DNA from: Granulosicoccus sp045106195
GTDB taxonomy: Bacteria > Pseudomonadota > Gammaproteobacteria > Granulosicoccales > Granulosicoccaceae
Direction of reading: 5' to 3'
DNA length: 64,000 nucleotides
Assembly: GCA_045106195.1 (NCBI GenBank)
Contig: JBGCEH010000009.1
Span: 520,007 to 584,006, forward strand
Below, piece by piece: positions 7,595 through 17,201 of this stretch. The position numbers were made by a program, and so were the translations under genes. The notes under the pieces were generated by a model. The model saw only the letters and a list, made by a program, of their open reading frames with translations, had not been told where the DNA came from and did not search any database. The stretch's first letter is position 1; every line of letters begins with the position of its first letter.

Positions 7595-9985
7595 ATGAGC
7601 ATAGAAGCGCCCGACAAACACTATTATCTTGGCAAGACTGTGGCAGATCAGCAGCCGCTGTTTCTGGATTCGTCCAATCTGACAACACACGGTGTGATTG
7701 TCGGCATGACAGGTTCGGGGAAAACCGGTCTGGGTATCGTCCTGCTCGAAGAGGCTCTGCAACAAGGTACACCCACGCTGATTATAGATCCCAAAGGTGA
7801 CATGGGAAATCTCCTGCTTAGCTTTCCGGATCTTTTGCCCACCGATTTCATGCCATGGATCAGTGATTCCGACGCTGGCGATGACAAAGTGCAGGCTGCT
7901 GTGGATACAGCCACTCGCTGGAAAGAAGGCTTGCAACGTTCAGGTCTTGCACCCGACAGAATCAAGGCTCTGCACGACAGTGCAGATTTTTCGATTTACA
8001 CGCCTGGATCTCAATCCGGTATTCCACTGAATATCATAGGCTCACTCAAAGCGCCACCAGCAGGAACTGATGCCGAGACGCTTCAGGACGAAATAGAAGG
8101 ACTCGCCTCATCGTTACTTACGCTCGTCGGCATTGAAAGCGACCCTCTAAGTGGACGCGAGCATATTCTGCTGGCCAATCTCATTCACTGGAAATGGACA
8201 AAGCACGAAGACATGGATCTGGCCAGCCTTATTGGCCTGATCCAGAAACCACCCATGCGTAAGTTGGGCGTTATCGATGTGGATACCTTTTTCCCGGTTT
8301 CGGATCGCGTGAAACTCGCACTCAAGATCAACGGCCTCGCCGCCTCCCCATCATTTTCAAGCTGGAGTGAAGGGCGTGATCTCGATATTCAGGATTTGTT
8401 GTATAGCGCTTCCGGCAAGGCTCAAGCGGCCATCGTCACCCTTTCACACCTGAGCGAAACCGAACGACAGTTTGTAGTGACATTGCTATTATCAAAAATG
8501 GTTACCTGGATGCGAGCTCAGCCGGGTACCACGGATCTGCGCGCGCTGATCTATATCGATGAGGTATTTGGCTATGTCCCACCTGTCGGTATGCCACCTT
8601 CAAAGAAACCCATTCTCACTATCTTGAAACAGGCGCGAGCCTTTGGCGTCGGTCTTGTATTGTCAACACAAAACCCGGTTGATATCGACTACAAGGCCAT
8701 TTCCAATGCGGGCACCTGGATGATTGGCCGCTTGCAAACCGAACGCGATAAACAGCGCCTACTCGATGGCATGGGTGCTTCCGACGGCAGCGTTGATATC
8801 AGCGCAATCAGCGATACCATATCGGCTCTCGAAAAACGTGAATTTGTAATGCATTCAACTCGTACAAGTGTGCCACAGCATTTTGCAACACGGTGGGCCA
8901 TGTCTTTCCTGCCGGGCCCCCTTACCCGCGAGCAAATCAGTTTACTCATCTCGGATGAACAACGCCGGACTGGCGAACCCAGCGAAGAGCCGAACGCAGA
9001 TCACGGCGACGGCAAGGATATTCTGCGCGCTGATGAAAGTCAGCTCACCCCACAGGTAGCCGATGGCGTAGCTGTTCGTTACCTTGACCCTGCAGCAAGC
9101 TATCTGGATGCTTTACAGGGCTCCGGATCAGGAACACGCTTGCAGGCGGCTGTCGCTATCAGGGTAAAACTATTGTTTGATGAAACCCGCGCAAATTTGC
9201 GTCATGAGGCTGAGTGGGAGGCTGTAATCACACCACTGGAAGGTCCTGTTGAGGCTGACTCTGCCGTTCTCGTCGACTACGATGAACGCGATCTGTTGCG
9301 TGAAGCACCAGACGACGCTGTCTATCGCTTGCCTGACGCAAAAATCGCCAACAAATCCTACTTTCGTTCAGCCCAAAGCGCGATAAAAAATCACCTGCAT
9401 CGCGAACAACAGATTGAGCTATTCCGCAACGCCTCTCTTAAACTGTATTCGAGAATTGATGAAACTTTCGATCAGTTTCAGGAACGTTGCATTCGCGAGG
9501 CTGATAACAAGGCCGATGAAGATGCTGACAAGATAAGGCGCGTTCTTGCAAAAAAGATTGATCGTATCAATGCAGCCATACAGAAATCAGATGACAGGAT
9601 TCGTGAAATCCAGTTTGATGCTATAAGTCGCAGGAAAGATCAGCGAACCAGCCAGGTCATGGACATCGCCGGCGGCCTGCTGGGTAGTTTGCTGGGTGGG
9701 CGTCGCAGCACTCGCTCAATCATTACAGGTGGACTACGTCGGAGTCAGAGCAAGGGGCGCATGGTGGCCAAGGCCGAAGAGCGCTTGAAAACGGCGGAAA
9801 ATCGTTATAACGAATTACTGGAAGATCGTGAAGAACTCGAAAATACATTGAGCGAGGACCTGTTTGAAATTCAGGAAGAGTGGTCTAAAAAAGCCGAAGA
9901 CATCAACGCTCTCACGGTTGGCCTCGAAAAAACTGATATCAGTATCGACGATATTTCATTGGTATGGATACCTGTGGATGCGTGA
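7595..9985 (+). CDS. HerA-like ATP-binding protein with C-terminal coiled coil (DUF87-type)
   Basis: A FtsK/HerA-superfamily ATPase of about 796 residues. Walker A is GMTGSGKTG (about residues 37-45), followed by TLIIDPKGDMGNLLL, and Walker B is LIYIDEVFG. A long conserved block LKQARAFGVGLVLSTQNPVD carries the sensor region. The part after about residue 640 is highly charged and predicted to be coiled coil, with a short Gly-rich insert (GGLLGSLLGG). The family is widespread and annotated only as ATP-binding protein. Relatives pump or translocate DNA, but no nuclease partner (NurA) lies beside it. The start could also be GTG 7583. The gene stands alone between divergent sseA and a sensor kinase. 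Its function is unknown. Confidence 0.8.
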   Translation: MSIEAPDKHYYLGKTVADQQPLFLDSSNLTTHGVIVGMTGSGKTGLGIVLLEEALQQGTPTLIIDPKGDMGNLLLSFPDLLPTDFMPWISDSDAGDDKVQAAVDTATRWKEGLQRSGLAPDRIKALHDSADFSIYTPGSQSGIPLNIIGSLKAPPAGTDAETLQDEIEGLASSLLTLVGIESDPLSGREHILLANLIHWKWTKHEDMDLASLIGLIQKPPMRKLGVIDVDTFFPVSDRVKLALKINGLAASPSFSSWSEGRDLDIQDLLYSASGKAQAAIVTLSHLSETERQFVVTLLLSKMVTWMRAQPGTTDLRALIYIDEVFGYVPPVGMPPSKKPILTILKQARAFGVGLVLSTQNPVDIDYKAISNAGTWMIGRLQTERDKQRLLDGMGASDGSVDISAISDTISALEKREFVMHSTRTSVPQHFATRWAMSFLPGPLTREQISLLISDEQRRTGEPSEEPNADHGDGKDILRADESQLTPQVADGVAVRYLDPAASYLDALQGSGSGTRLQAAVAIRVKLLFDETRANLRHEAEWEAVITPLEGPVEADSAVLVDYDERDLLREAPDDAVYRLPDAKIANKSYFRSAQSAIKNHLHREQQIELFRNASLKLYSRIDETFDQFQERCIREADNKADEDADKIRRVLAKKIDRINAAIQKSDDRIREIQFDAISRRKDQRTSQVMDIAGGLLGSLLGGRRSTRSIITGGLRRSQSKGRMVAKAEERLKTAENRYNELLEDREELENTLSEDLFEIQEEWSKKAEDINALTVGLEKTDISIDDISLVWIPVDA

Positions 9986-10231
9986 AATTCGAATACACCG
10001 GCCTTTGTCAATAACGAGTAGCCTGGAACACGCGGTTTACACACCTTGCGACCCTGAATTCCGACAGGGTTGGCACGCATGAAAATGCGTCTTACCTTTG
10101 GGAACTGTGGTGCAGTTTGTGATGCAGTTAATGTAAACTCACCACTCAGAATATTGTTTTTACACGGCTACAACCCTCGGATGTTGTCCCGCGACAAAAC
10201 ACCCGTAAGCAACTGAGAACGTAACGTACTC

Positions 10232-12136
10232 ATGGCCGATTCCAGCATGCTGATTCTGGATTTCATAGGACTGTTAGGTGGTGGTCGTGGATCACCTCTG
10301 CAACAGCTGGCACCCCATGTCCTGGGTGCCATCTTCTGGGGTAGCCTCAGCGTCGCTTTTGCCTTGCTCTACACTGGCCGACGTAATCCAACAGACTCAC
10401 TATTGCTCACCAGTTTCATTATTCTACTCACCACAGAATTCAGCTTGCTGGTCTCGAATTTGCTGTTGATAGAAGGTTATATGATTCCCATCCCACCGCC
10501 GCTTGAGACGCTGTGGTCGTCTCTGGAATGGATAGGGGGTATTGTCGGGCGCATATTACTCAGTGCCGCATTTCTACAGATCGTACTCGGACAACGAGAA
10601 TTGACCATCAACTACCTGAAAGTGGGTATTGGGGTCGTTGCGCTATCAACCATCTTCTATCAATCTTCACATTGGTTACCTCTGATAGGCAACGGTGAGC
10701 TACGCAAGTTGCTGCAATGGGAATACATTCCACTCTTTACTCAGTTGCCAGTCACCCTGATGTTCGGTTTTGCCGCCTTGAAAACTCTGGGCAGCCTGCG
10801 AAAAATACGCTGGCCTATCCTGATTGGCCTAAGCAGTTTTCTACTGGATTCCATCCTTCGCATCATAATCATGCAGGCTGATGCCAACCTTGGCCCAGTG
10901 TTGGATCCATTTAGAGGACACTTGCAGCTATGGCCCATCATGTTTATCGCCTACGTAGCCCTGCGTGTACGCCACGTAGAGGGCCAGCGTCTGCAACACG
11001 GCATCCAGGCAAACGAAAGACTCGAAGCACTCGGGCAGCTATCATCCGGTATTGCCCACGATTTCAACAACCATCTGCAGATTATCCTCGGCTACACCGA
11101 ACTCGCCAAAGCGAATGGGAATCTGGATCTGAAGCACCGCCTGCCCCTTAACAGAATCGAAGAGGCTGCCGAAAGCGCTGGCGCTCTGGTCAACCAGTTG
11201 CTGGCATTCAGTCGCGGACAACCGCCTAAATTTGTGCCTGTCGATCTCAACGAAATTATCACTCGCCTGACGCCCATGCTCTCCCGGCTGTTAGGACCTG
11301 ATATCCGCTTGATGCAGGAACTCGATCTCAATTCAAAAAAGATCCTGGCTGACGTGCCCATGATCGAACAGCTCATCATCAATCTGGTGGTCAATTCCAA
11401 AGACGCCATCACAGGCAATGGCATTATTGCGCTCCAGTCGCGCTCACTGTCCAAACACGACGCTAATCGCCACACGGGTGAAGCTGGCTACGAACGTACG
11501 CAATTGCTGATAAGCGACAATGGCATCGGGATGGATGAAAAAACGGTACGTCGGGTGTTTGAACCATTCTTCACCACCAAATCTGTTGGACAAGGGACGG
11601 GACTGGGGCTGTCCACGGTTTACAGCACAGTCCAGAAGCACAATGGGACCGTGTTTATCAAGAGCGAACCGAATAAATTCACCCGTGTATATATTGAATT
11701 TCCGGTATGTACCGACTCTGATTCGCTAAACGAGATACCAGAAGCACTACAGATGTTACCTGTGGCCCGTGGCGAAACCATCCTGCTTGCCGAAGACGAG
11801 ACGGCCATTAGGGACCTGGCTCGCACCTTATTACAAGGTGCCGGATATAACGTACTTGTCGCACGAGACGGCCAGCATGCCGTCAACATCATGCGAACCT
11901 ACAAGGCAAAGATTGACCTCTGTCTGTTTGACGTCACAATGCCGGTTCTTAATGGCTATGATACCTACGATTGCGTTGCAACAGATCACCCGGATACTCC
12001 CGTACTTTTCGTCACGGGTAATACCAGCCGGGTGGCCCATGTGCGAAGTCACCTCCCACATCTGCAAAAACCGTTTTCAAAATACAATCTCTTTAGTCAG
12101 GTTCGCAGCGTGCTGGACGAAGCCGTAGATAACTGA
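10232..12136 (+). CDS. Membrane hybrid histidine kinase with C-terminal receiver
   Basis: A 634-residue two-component sensor. Residues about 20-250 hold roughly seven hydrophobic helices and no periplasmic domain, so the signal is probably sensed within or at the membrane. The dimerisation/phosphoacceptor box is SSGIAHDFNNHLQII with His276, of the DFNN subclass. The ATPase domain has NSKDAI (N box), DNGIGMDE (G1), FEPFFTTK and GTGLGLSTV (G2). A receiver domain from about residue 512 has EDE at its acidic pocket and the phospho-Asp at 567 in LFDVTMP. No separate response regulator is adjacent, so the receiver may act intramolecularly or pass phosphate to an HPt elsewhere. The ligand is unknown. 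Confidence 0.87.
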   Translation: MADSSMLILDFIGLLGGGRGSPLQQLAPHVLGAIFWGSLSVAFALLYTGRRNPTDSLLLTSFIILLTTEFSLLVSNLLLIEGYMIPIPPPLETLWSSLEWIGGIVGRILLSAAFLQIVLGQRELTINYLKVGIGVVALSTIFYQSSHWLPLIGNGELRKLLQWEYIPLFTQLPVTLMFGFAALKTLGSLRKIRWPILIGLSSFLLDSILRIIIMQADANLGPVLDPFRGHLQLWPIMFIAYVALRVRHVEGQRLQHGIQANERLEALGQLSSGIAHDFNNHLQIILGYTELAKANGNLDLKHRLPLNRIEEAAESAGALVNQLLAFSRGQPPKFVPVDLNEIITRLTPMLSRLLGPDIRLMQELDLNSKKILADVPMIEQLIINLVVNSKDAITGNGIIALQSRSLSKHDANRHTGEAGYERTQLLISDNGIGMDEKTVRRVFEPFFTTKSVGQGTGLGLSTVYSTVQKHNGTVFIKSEPNKFTRVYIEFPVCTDSDSLNEIPEALQMLPVARGETILLAEDETAIRDLARTLLQGAGYNVLVARDGQHAVNIMRTYKAKIDLCLFDVTMPVLNGYDTYDCVATDHPDTPVLFVTGNTSRVAHVRSHLPHLQKPFSKYNLFSQVRSVLDEAVDN

Positions 12137-12351
12137 AGTAGTAATTGATACCGTCAACTCGCTGTTTTACTCAGACTCTGCGCTTGTCGAGATTTCACAC
12201 AAGCAACTGCAACTAATGATGGACGAACATATCGATGCAATTCACTGATGGCGTTACCTTAATCACGCCATGGGCAGAGCGCTGACAAAACGAAACAGCG
12301 GCTGCCAGTTGCAATGGCCAAAACAAGAATTCATTCGTCAATTCCACTGAT

Positions 12352-12828
12352 GTGTTGACAAGGCTTAACAGGCTCATTGGCCGTATCGAAGCCTCAAGAA
12401 GCGTCACCAGAGATCGCTATAGAAACTCTGTTTCACGACTACGTATCAATCTCTCCGAGTACTCAACGATTCAACAAGATGAAACCACGTTGCGGATATC
12501 TATTCAGCAATTTGAATTACCGCGTGGCTTCATCTGTCTGTATGAGCACTCTGGAGAATTTCCATCTGAACGATCGAGACTGACCTTTCAAAACCCGCCA
12601 GACGCTATCGATTGCGATTCCACCGAGCTTTTCAAGACAACAGAGCGTCTACCTCACAACTATCTCAGCCGCGAGCCGGGTGACGGGCTGATTATCGAAC
12701 CCTTGTGAACAAGTACCACCTATCTGGGTTATCTGATACTTGATCGCGAGTTCGGGCGCGTACCCGATATCGTCTGTCCTACTGAAATAGCGATGGACAT
12801 CAGTAATGCGCTTTACAGCTGTTTCTAA
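12352..12828 (+). pseudogene. Remnant of a sensor/ligand-binding regulatory protein, interrupted by in-frame TGA
   Basis: Two stretches lie in one reading frame, separated by a single TGA at 12706-12708. The upstream part ends REPGDGLIIEPL. The downstream part begins TSTTYLGYLILDREFG and ends DISNALYSCF before TAA 12826-12828. The pattern (a LYE-type strand, then a leu-leu-pro segment, an LxxPL strand, LGYLxLDxxFG and an ISxAL helix) matches the output-proximal sensor part of periplasmic-binding-protein-like regulators and GGDEF proteins, as I recall that family. The N-terminal binding domain and any output domain are absent. The last 4 bases overlap the end of rlmG on the other strand. I read it as a decayed gene. 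Stop-codon readthrough is possible but unsupported. Confidence 0.5.
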
Positions 12829-13940
12829 GACCACGCCTTCAACAGCACGAATTTGCGATTGCCCTCCACTACATCGCAATGAGAAAAATGACGTTTCAAG
12901 TAACTTCGATATCGAAGATGACGGTTGGCTACCACCCAGATTTGTCCGCCGGTTCGTAGGCAGCGCGCTGCATGCTTGAAGAATGAACGAGCAGTATCAT
13001 CTGCAATAGCATGCTGAACGTGAAACGGCGGATTGCAAACAATAAGATCAGCAACGTTACTACCCACCTCTTCGAGGCCATTACCTACCGTGAAAGAAGG
13101 CGCTATTGCACTTTTCTCGATATTGCTTGCGTAATTGTCTTGCGCAGAAGCCACGGACATATATGACTCATCAATGAAGTGTAGATGAGCTTGCGGTTGC
13201 AGGCGCTGCACGCATATCCCAAGAATGCCATTGCCACACGCCAGATCTATAATATCGTTTGCCTGTGGTAAATTTGAACAATGGTCAAGAAAAAAGCGAG
13301 CCCCGATATCAACTCTGTCACGACAAAAGACATTAGCGTGGTTAACAAACGTCATGCCCAGCTCAGCATCCGTATAGGCGTCTGGAAAGGGTGAATCGAT
13401 CACTGGCTGACTGGCTGGGGCTGCACAGAAAACCAGCCTCGCCTTCTTGACAGCCAGAGACGTTGTCAACGCGCCGATATACTTTTCGAATAACGTGAAC
13501 GCCGTTCGATGTAAGTGCCTGACCAGGCTGGCTGCAATAACAACGCTATGCTCATCGAGTAAGGGCCGGATGCGCGAAAGCTGATCTTCCAGCAACGCCG
13601 ACGTTTTGGGCACCTTGATGAGAACCAGCTTGAAAGGACCTTCCGGATTCGACAGGGAATCAACACAATCGGGTTGCGAGTCCAGCGAATTTTTCTCCCA
13701 GTTTCGTCTCACCGCCCCATGCGACAAACAGGAATCCGACCAGACAACCGGCTGAAATTCATGTAGCGCACAACTTAGTGCGCCATGTGTATCGTTACAG
13801 ACCAACAGACGGGCCCCGCCCCCCAGCAAAGACGATTGATGCTCATGAACGTAGGCAAGCAGTAATTCATCGGCTGCGTCCCAGGCCTGCAAGGAGCGAT
13901 CAGAACTCACTGGCCACCGCTGCAGGGCAAATTCACCCAT
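12825..13940 (-). CDS. rlmG: RlmG/RsmC-like rRNA (guanine-N2)-methyltransferase
   Basis: A class I SAM-dependent methyltransferase of about 371 residues. The N-terminal half is a degenerate methyltransferase-like domain, as in RsmC and RlmG. The C-terminal half has the SAM motif IIDLACGNGILGICV and the catalytic NPPFH, and ends with VEGNRKFVLLKAWS, a close match to the RlmG tail. RlmG methylates G1835 of 23S rRNA; RsmC methylates G1207 of 16S rRNA. Length and the tail favour RlmG. ATG 13940 has GGAG five bases upstream. A GTG at 13973 would add 11 residues and has no better site. It is convergent with the pseudogene upstream of it in coordinates. Confidence 0.8.
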   Translation of the reverse strand: MGEFALQRWPVSSDRSLQAWDAADELLLAYVHEHQSSLLGGGARLLVCNDTHGALSCALHEFQPVVWSDSCLSHGAVRRNWEKNSLDSQPDCVDSLSNPEGPFKLVLIKVPKTSALLEDQLSRIRPLLDEHSVVIAASLVRHLHRTAFTLFEKYIGALTTSLAVKKARLVFCAAPASQPVIDSPFPDAYTDAELGMTFVNHANVFCRDRVDIGARFFLDHCSNLPQANDIIDLACGNGILGICVQRLQPQAHLHFIDESYMSVASAQDNYASNIEKSAIAPSFTVGNGLEEVGSNVADLIVCNPPFHVQHAIADDTARSFFKHAARCLRTGGQIWVVANRHLRYRSYLKRHFSHCDVVEGNRKFVLLKAWS

Positions 13941-14441
13941 TGAGCTCCGCAGAACACTCACGGCGTCTGCCACACGACAAGCTCAGGCCTTTTACCGCTG
14001 TGGATGTCAGCCAAGCTGACTGCCGCGGTGATGTGTTGCCGCCCGGGGATGGGCAAAATGCGCTTGCCTTTGCGTACGCAGTCTATAAACATCAAAAAAT
14101 CCCTGTGGGTATTTCACAAAAACAGAATTACGATAAAAATCAGGGGCCCCATCGTATGAAGAACCAATAAAGATTCGTTGGAATTAGTGTCATGACAGTG
14201 CATACTAGCCGCCATCTGGTCGCATCTGTAGGGTTGACCCCTATGGGCCTGACCCTGCCTAGTATCTCACGCCGCTGTTGGCACCAAAGGTAGAAATTGA
14301 GCAGGCGGTTGCATGCCGTCCGGATCAGCACCAAACTATATTGCCCTTTGACAAAGCTAGTTGCCGTAATACACCGTTCAGGCAACACGAAAATCCCCAA
14401 CGATGAGAGTCGGGGAACAAGAAACTGGAGAAAACATACTG
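13941..14441. other. Intergenic region upstream of the ABC transporter operon
   Basis: About 500 bases lie between divergent rlmG and the transporter genes. Both promoters must be here. A perfect 10-base palindrome, TGTCATGACA, sits at 14188-14197 and could be an operator. A GTTGCC...GGCAAC inverted repeat (about 14360-14387) precedes the transporter. No open frame here looks like a gene, and no tRNA-like structure is apparent. Confidence 0.35.
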
Positions 14442-15629
14442 ATGAAAAGACTATTACTTTCTAGCGCAGTTGCGATGAGCCTTGGCACTATTGCCAGCAC
14501 AGCGGCCGCTGAAGACATAAAAGTTGGCGTATTCCTTGGCCTGACAGGGCCCCTCGAATCGCTGGTTGCCAACATGGCACCAGGTGCAGAAGCGGCAATT
14601 TCAGAAATCAGCGCCTCCGGCAAGTTCCTAGACGGAACAACAGTGACAGCGGTACGTGCTGATACCACCTGTGTCGATGCCGCGGCCGCCACTGCCGCCA
14701 TAGAACGCCTGATCACCTCAGACAAGGTCGCAGGCGTTGTCGGAGGAGACTGTTCCGGTGTAACAACTGCGGCACTGACCAACGTTGCTATGCCCAATGG
14801 CATGGTGATGATTTCACCCTCAGCAACATCTCCCGCTCTGTCCACACTGGAAGACAACGGCCTGTTCTTCAGAACATCGCCTTCAGATGCACGCCAGGGC
14901 GTGGTCATGACCAACATCATCATCGATCGTGGTTTCAAGGAAGTTGCGCTTACCTACACAAACAACGACTACGGCAAGGGTCTGGCTGATGCCTTCCAGA
15001 GTGCGTTCGAAGAAGCCGGCGGCACTGTCACTATCTCCAGCTCGCACGAAGACAACAAGGCTGATTACTCTGCAGAGGTCGGTGCTCTGGCTGCCGCTGG
15101 TGGAGAGATTCTGGTCGTCGCCGGATACCTCGACAGTGGTGGTAAGGGGATCATTCAAGGTGCACTCGACACGGGTGCCTTCGACACTTTTGTGCTTCCT
15201 GATGGCATGGTCGGCGACGCGCTTCCTAAAGCCATTGGCTCAGATCTGAACGGTTCATTTGGCCAGGCACCTGGCACAGATAGCGAAGGCGCTGGCATTT
15301 TCACCGACCTGGCTGAAGGATTCGACCCCACTTCACCATTCGCAGGAGAAAGCTACGATGCGGCGGCACTGCTCCTATTGGCAATGCAAGCTGCGGGTTC
15401 CACAGACCCACAGGTGTATAAGGAAAACGTCATGGACGTAGCCAATGCCCCCGGTGAGCAAATCTTGCCAGGTGAACTGGGCAAAGCTTTGGAGATTCTT
15501 GCCAGCGGAGGTGAGATTGACTATGTCGGAGCCTCCAATGTCGAGCTTATTGGAGCTGGTGAAAGCGCAGGAAACTACCGTGAAATAGAGATCACAGATC
15601 AGACAGTCACAACGGTTGGCTATCGCTAG
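14442..15629 (+). CDS. ABC transporter periplasmic substrate-binding protein (branched-chain amino acid type)
   Basis: A periplasmic type I binding protein of 395 residues. The N-terminus (KRLLLSSAVAMSLGTIASTAAA) is a Sec signal peptide with AAA-E cleavage. The mature start EDIKVGVFLGLTGPL is the classic beginning of the LivJ/amide-binding fold. Other family features are VAGVVGGDCSGVTTAAL, ISPSATSPAL, FFRTSPSDARQG and YTNNDYGKG. ATG 14442 follows GGAG (14427-14430). An upstream ATG at 14403 would add a polar stretch in front of the signal peptide. It opens a five-gene transporter operon. The family binds leucine-type amino acids, amides, urea or aromatic acids, and the ligand here cannot be read from sequence. 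Confidence 0.9.
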   Translation: MKRLLLSSAVAMSLGTIASTAAAEDIKVGVFLGLTGPLESLVANMAPGAEAAISEISASGKFLDGTTVTAVRADTTCVDAAAATAAIERLITSDKVAGVVGGDCSGVTTAALTNVAMPNGMVMISPSATSPALSTLEDNGLFFRTSPSDARQGVVMTNIIIDRGFKEVALTYTNNDYGKGLADAFQSAFEEAGGTVTISSSHEDNKADYSAEVGALAAAGGEILVVAGYLDSGGKGIIQGALDTGAFDTFVLPDGMVGDALPKAIGSDLNGSFGQAPGTDSEGAGIFTDLAEGFDPTSPFAGESYDAAALLLLAMQAAGSTDPQVYKENVMDVANAPGEQILPGELGKALEILASGGEIDYVGASNVELIGAGESAGNYREIEITDQTVTTVGYR

Positions 15630-15722
15630 ATACCGGGCGATCTTCACGAAACAATGGGGCGGCCATTGATTGGCTGCCTTTTTTTCACTCCCAAGCGCAT
15701 CACTACTGCAAATTACCAACTC

Positions 15723-16499
15723 ATGATCAAGGTAGAAAAGCTGACCAAGAAGTTCGGTGGCTTTACAGCCGTCAACGAGGCCTCCCTCAATATCGTTGCC
15801 GGCTCCATAACCGGATTGATAGGCCCCAACGGTGCGGGCAAGACAACTCTCTTTAATGTAATTGCGGGCGTGCATGCCCCCAGTGCCGGGAATGTCTACC
15901 TTGATGGAGAGGACATCACGGGTCTCGAACCGCACGCACTGTTTCACAAGGGAATGCTGCGCACCTTCCAGATAGCACATGAGTTTTCCAGCCTGAGTGT
16001 GCGTGAAAACCTGATGATGGTGCCTGATTCACAAGCGGGTGAAACCCTCTGGGATGTCTGGTTCAACGGGCGCAAAGTCAAAGAGCAGGAGGAACAGGTC
16101 AGGGCCAAGGCAAACGAGGTCATCGAGTTTCTCGAAATCTCGCATGTTGCCGATGAGCTGGCGGGTAATCTGTCCGGTGGTCAAAAGAAACTTCTGGAGC
16201 TGGGAAGAACCATGATGGTCGACGCTAAAGTGGTCTTCCTGGACGAAGTGGGTGCAGGCGTAAACCGCACGTTGCTAAATACCATCGGTGACGCCATCAT
16301 CAGACTCAACAAGGAGCGTGGATATACCTTTTGTGTCATCGAGCACGACATGGACTTCATCGGTAAATTGTGCGATCCCGTAATTGTCATGGCCGAAGGT
16401 GCGGTACTGGCTGAAGGAACATTGGCAGAAATAAAAGCCAATGAGCGCGTCATTGAGGCGTATCTTGGAACAGGCCTGAAAAACAAGGTGGCTTCATGA
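15723..16499 (+). CDS. livG: ABC transporter ATP-binding protein, LivG type
   Basis: A cytoplasmic ATPase of the branched-chain-type importer, 258 residues. Walker A is GPNGAGKTT, the signature is LSGGQKKLLELGR, and the switch His is in VIEHDMDF. The C-terminal RVIEAYLGTG is typical of LivG. Walker B is VVFLDEVGAG, where most homologues have DEP-x-AG. The catalytic Glu is kept but the following Pro is Val, suggesting a particular subfamily. An upstream in-frame start at 15654 would add a non-conserved tail, so ATG 15723 is preferred although its ribosome site is weak. It overlaps livF by 4 bases. Confidence 0.9.
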   Translation: MIKVEKLTKKFGGFTAVNEASLNIVAGSITGLIGPNGAGKTTLFNVIAGVHAPSAGNVYLDGEDITGLEPHALFHKGMLRTFQIAHEFSSLSVRENLMMVPDSQAGETLWDVWFNGRKVKEQEEQVRAKANEVIEFLEISHVADELAGNLSGGQKKLLELGRTMMVDAKVVFLDEVGAGVNRTLLNTIGDAIIRLNKERGYTFCVIEHDMDFIGKLCDPVIVMAEGAVLAEGTLAEIKANERVIEAYLGTGLKNKVAS

Positions 16500-17200
16500 G
16501 CTATCTTGTTGGTAAGGCCATGACCGGCGGCTACGGAGGTGTGGATATCCTCCACGACTGCACCATAGCTGTGGAAAAAGGCGAAATTGCAGTTATCGTC
16601 GGCCCCAACGGTGCTGGAAAATCCACCGCCATGAAAGCCGTATTCGGTATGCTGGACATCCACACCGGTCAGGTCCTGCTGGACGGTGAAGACATCACAC
16701 AGCTTACGCCACAGGCGCGCGTTGCCAAAGGTATGGCATTCGTTCCGCAAACCAATAATATATTTCCATCCATGTCGGTGGAGCAAAACCTCGAGATGGG
16801 CGCTTTTCTGCGTACTGATGACATCAACACCACGATGGAGGAGGTGTATGAGCTCTTCCCCATCCTTAGAGACAAACGCCGTCAGAATGCAGGTGAACTC
16901 TCCGGTGGGCAGCGACAGCAGGTGGCTGTCGGTCGAGCGCTTATGACGCAACCCAAAGTGCTGATGCTCGATGAGCCTACAGCTGGTGTATCACCCATAG
17001 TTATGGACGAACTCTTCGACCTTATCATCGATATCGCCCGCACCGGGCTTTCCATTCTCATGGTAGAGCAGAACGCCAGGCAAGCGCTCAATATTGCTGA
17101 CAAAGGATACGTGCTTGTTCAAGGGCGTAATCGATTTACCGACACAGGCCAGGCACTGATGAACGATCCCGAAGTACGACGCAGTTTTCTGGGGGGTTGA
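16496..17200 (+). CDS. livF: ABC transporter ATP-binding protein, LivF type
   Basis: The second ATPase of the importer, 234 residues. Motifs are Walker A GPNGAGKST, the LivF-type Q-loop region GMAFVPQTNNIFPSMSVEQNL, the signature LSGGQRQQVAVGRAL, Walker B LMLDEPTAGVSP and switch VEQNARQAL. The ATG overlaps the livG stop (ATGA), and livH follows after one base. LivF and LivG should form the heterodimeric motor under the LivHM permease. Confidence 0.93.
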   Translation: MSYLVGKAMTGGYGGVDILHDCTIAVEKGEIAVIVGPNGAGKSTAMKAVFGMLDIHTGQVLLDGEDITQLTPQARVAKGMAFVPQTNNIFPSMSVEQNLEMGAFLRTDDINTTMEEVYELFPILRDKRRQNAGELSGGQRQQVAVGRALMTQPKVLMLDEPTAGVSPIVMDELFDLIIDIARTGLSILMVEQNARQALNIADKGYVLVQGRNRFTDTGQALMNDPEVRRSFLGG

Positions 17201-17201
17201 C

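Noticed and set aside
16181..16951. 256-codon minus-strand frame across livG and livF
   Set aside because: It lies opposite two well-conserved ABC ATPases and spans their junction.
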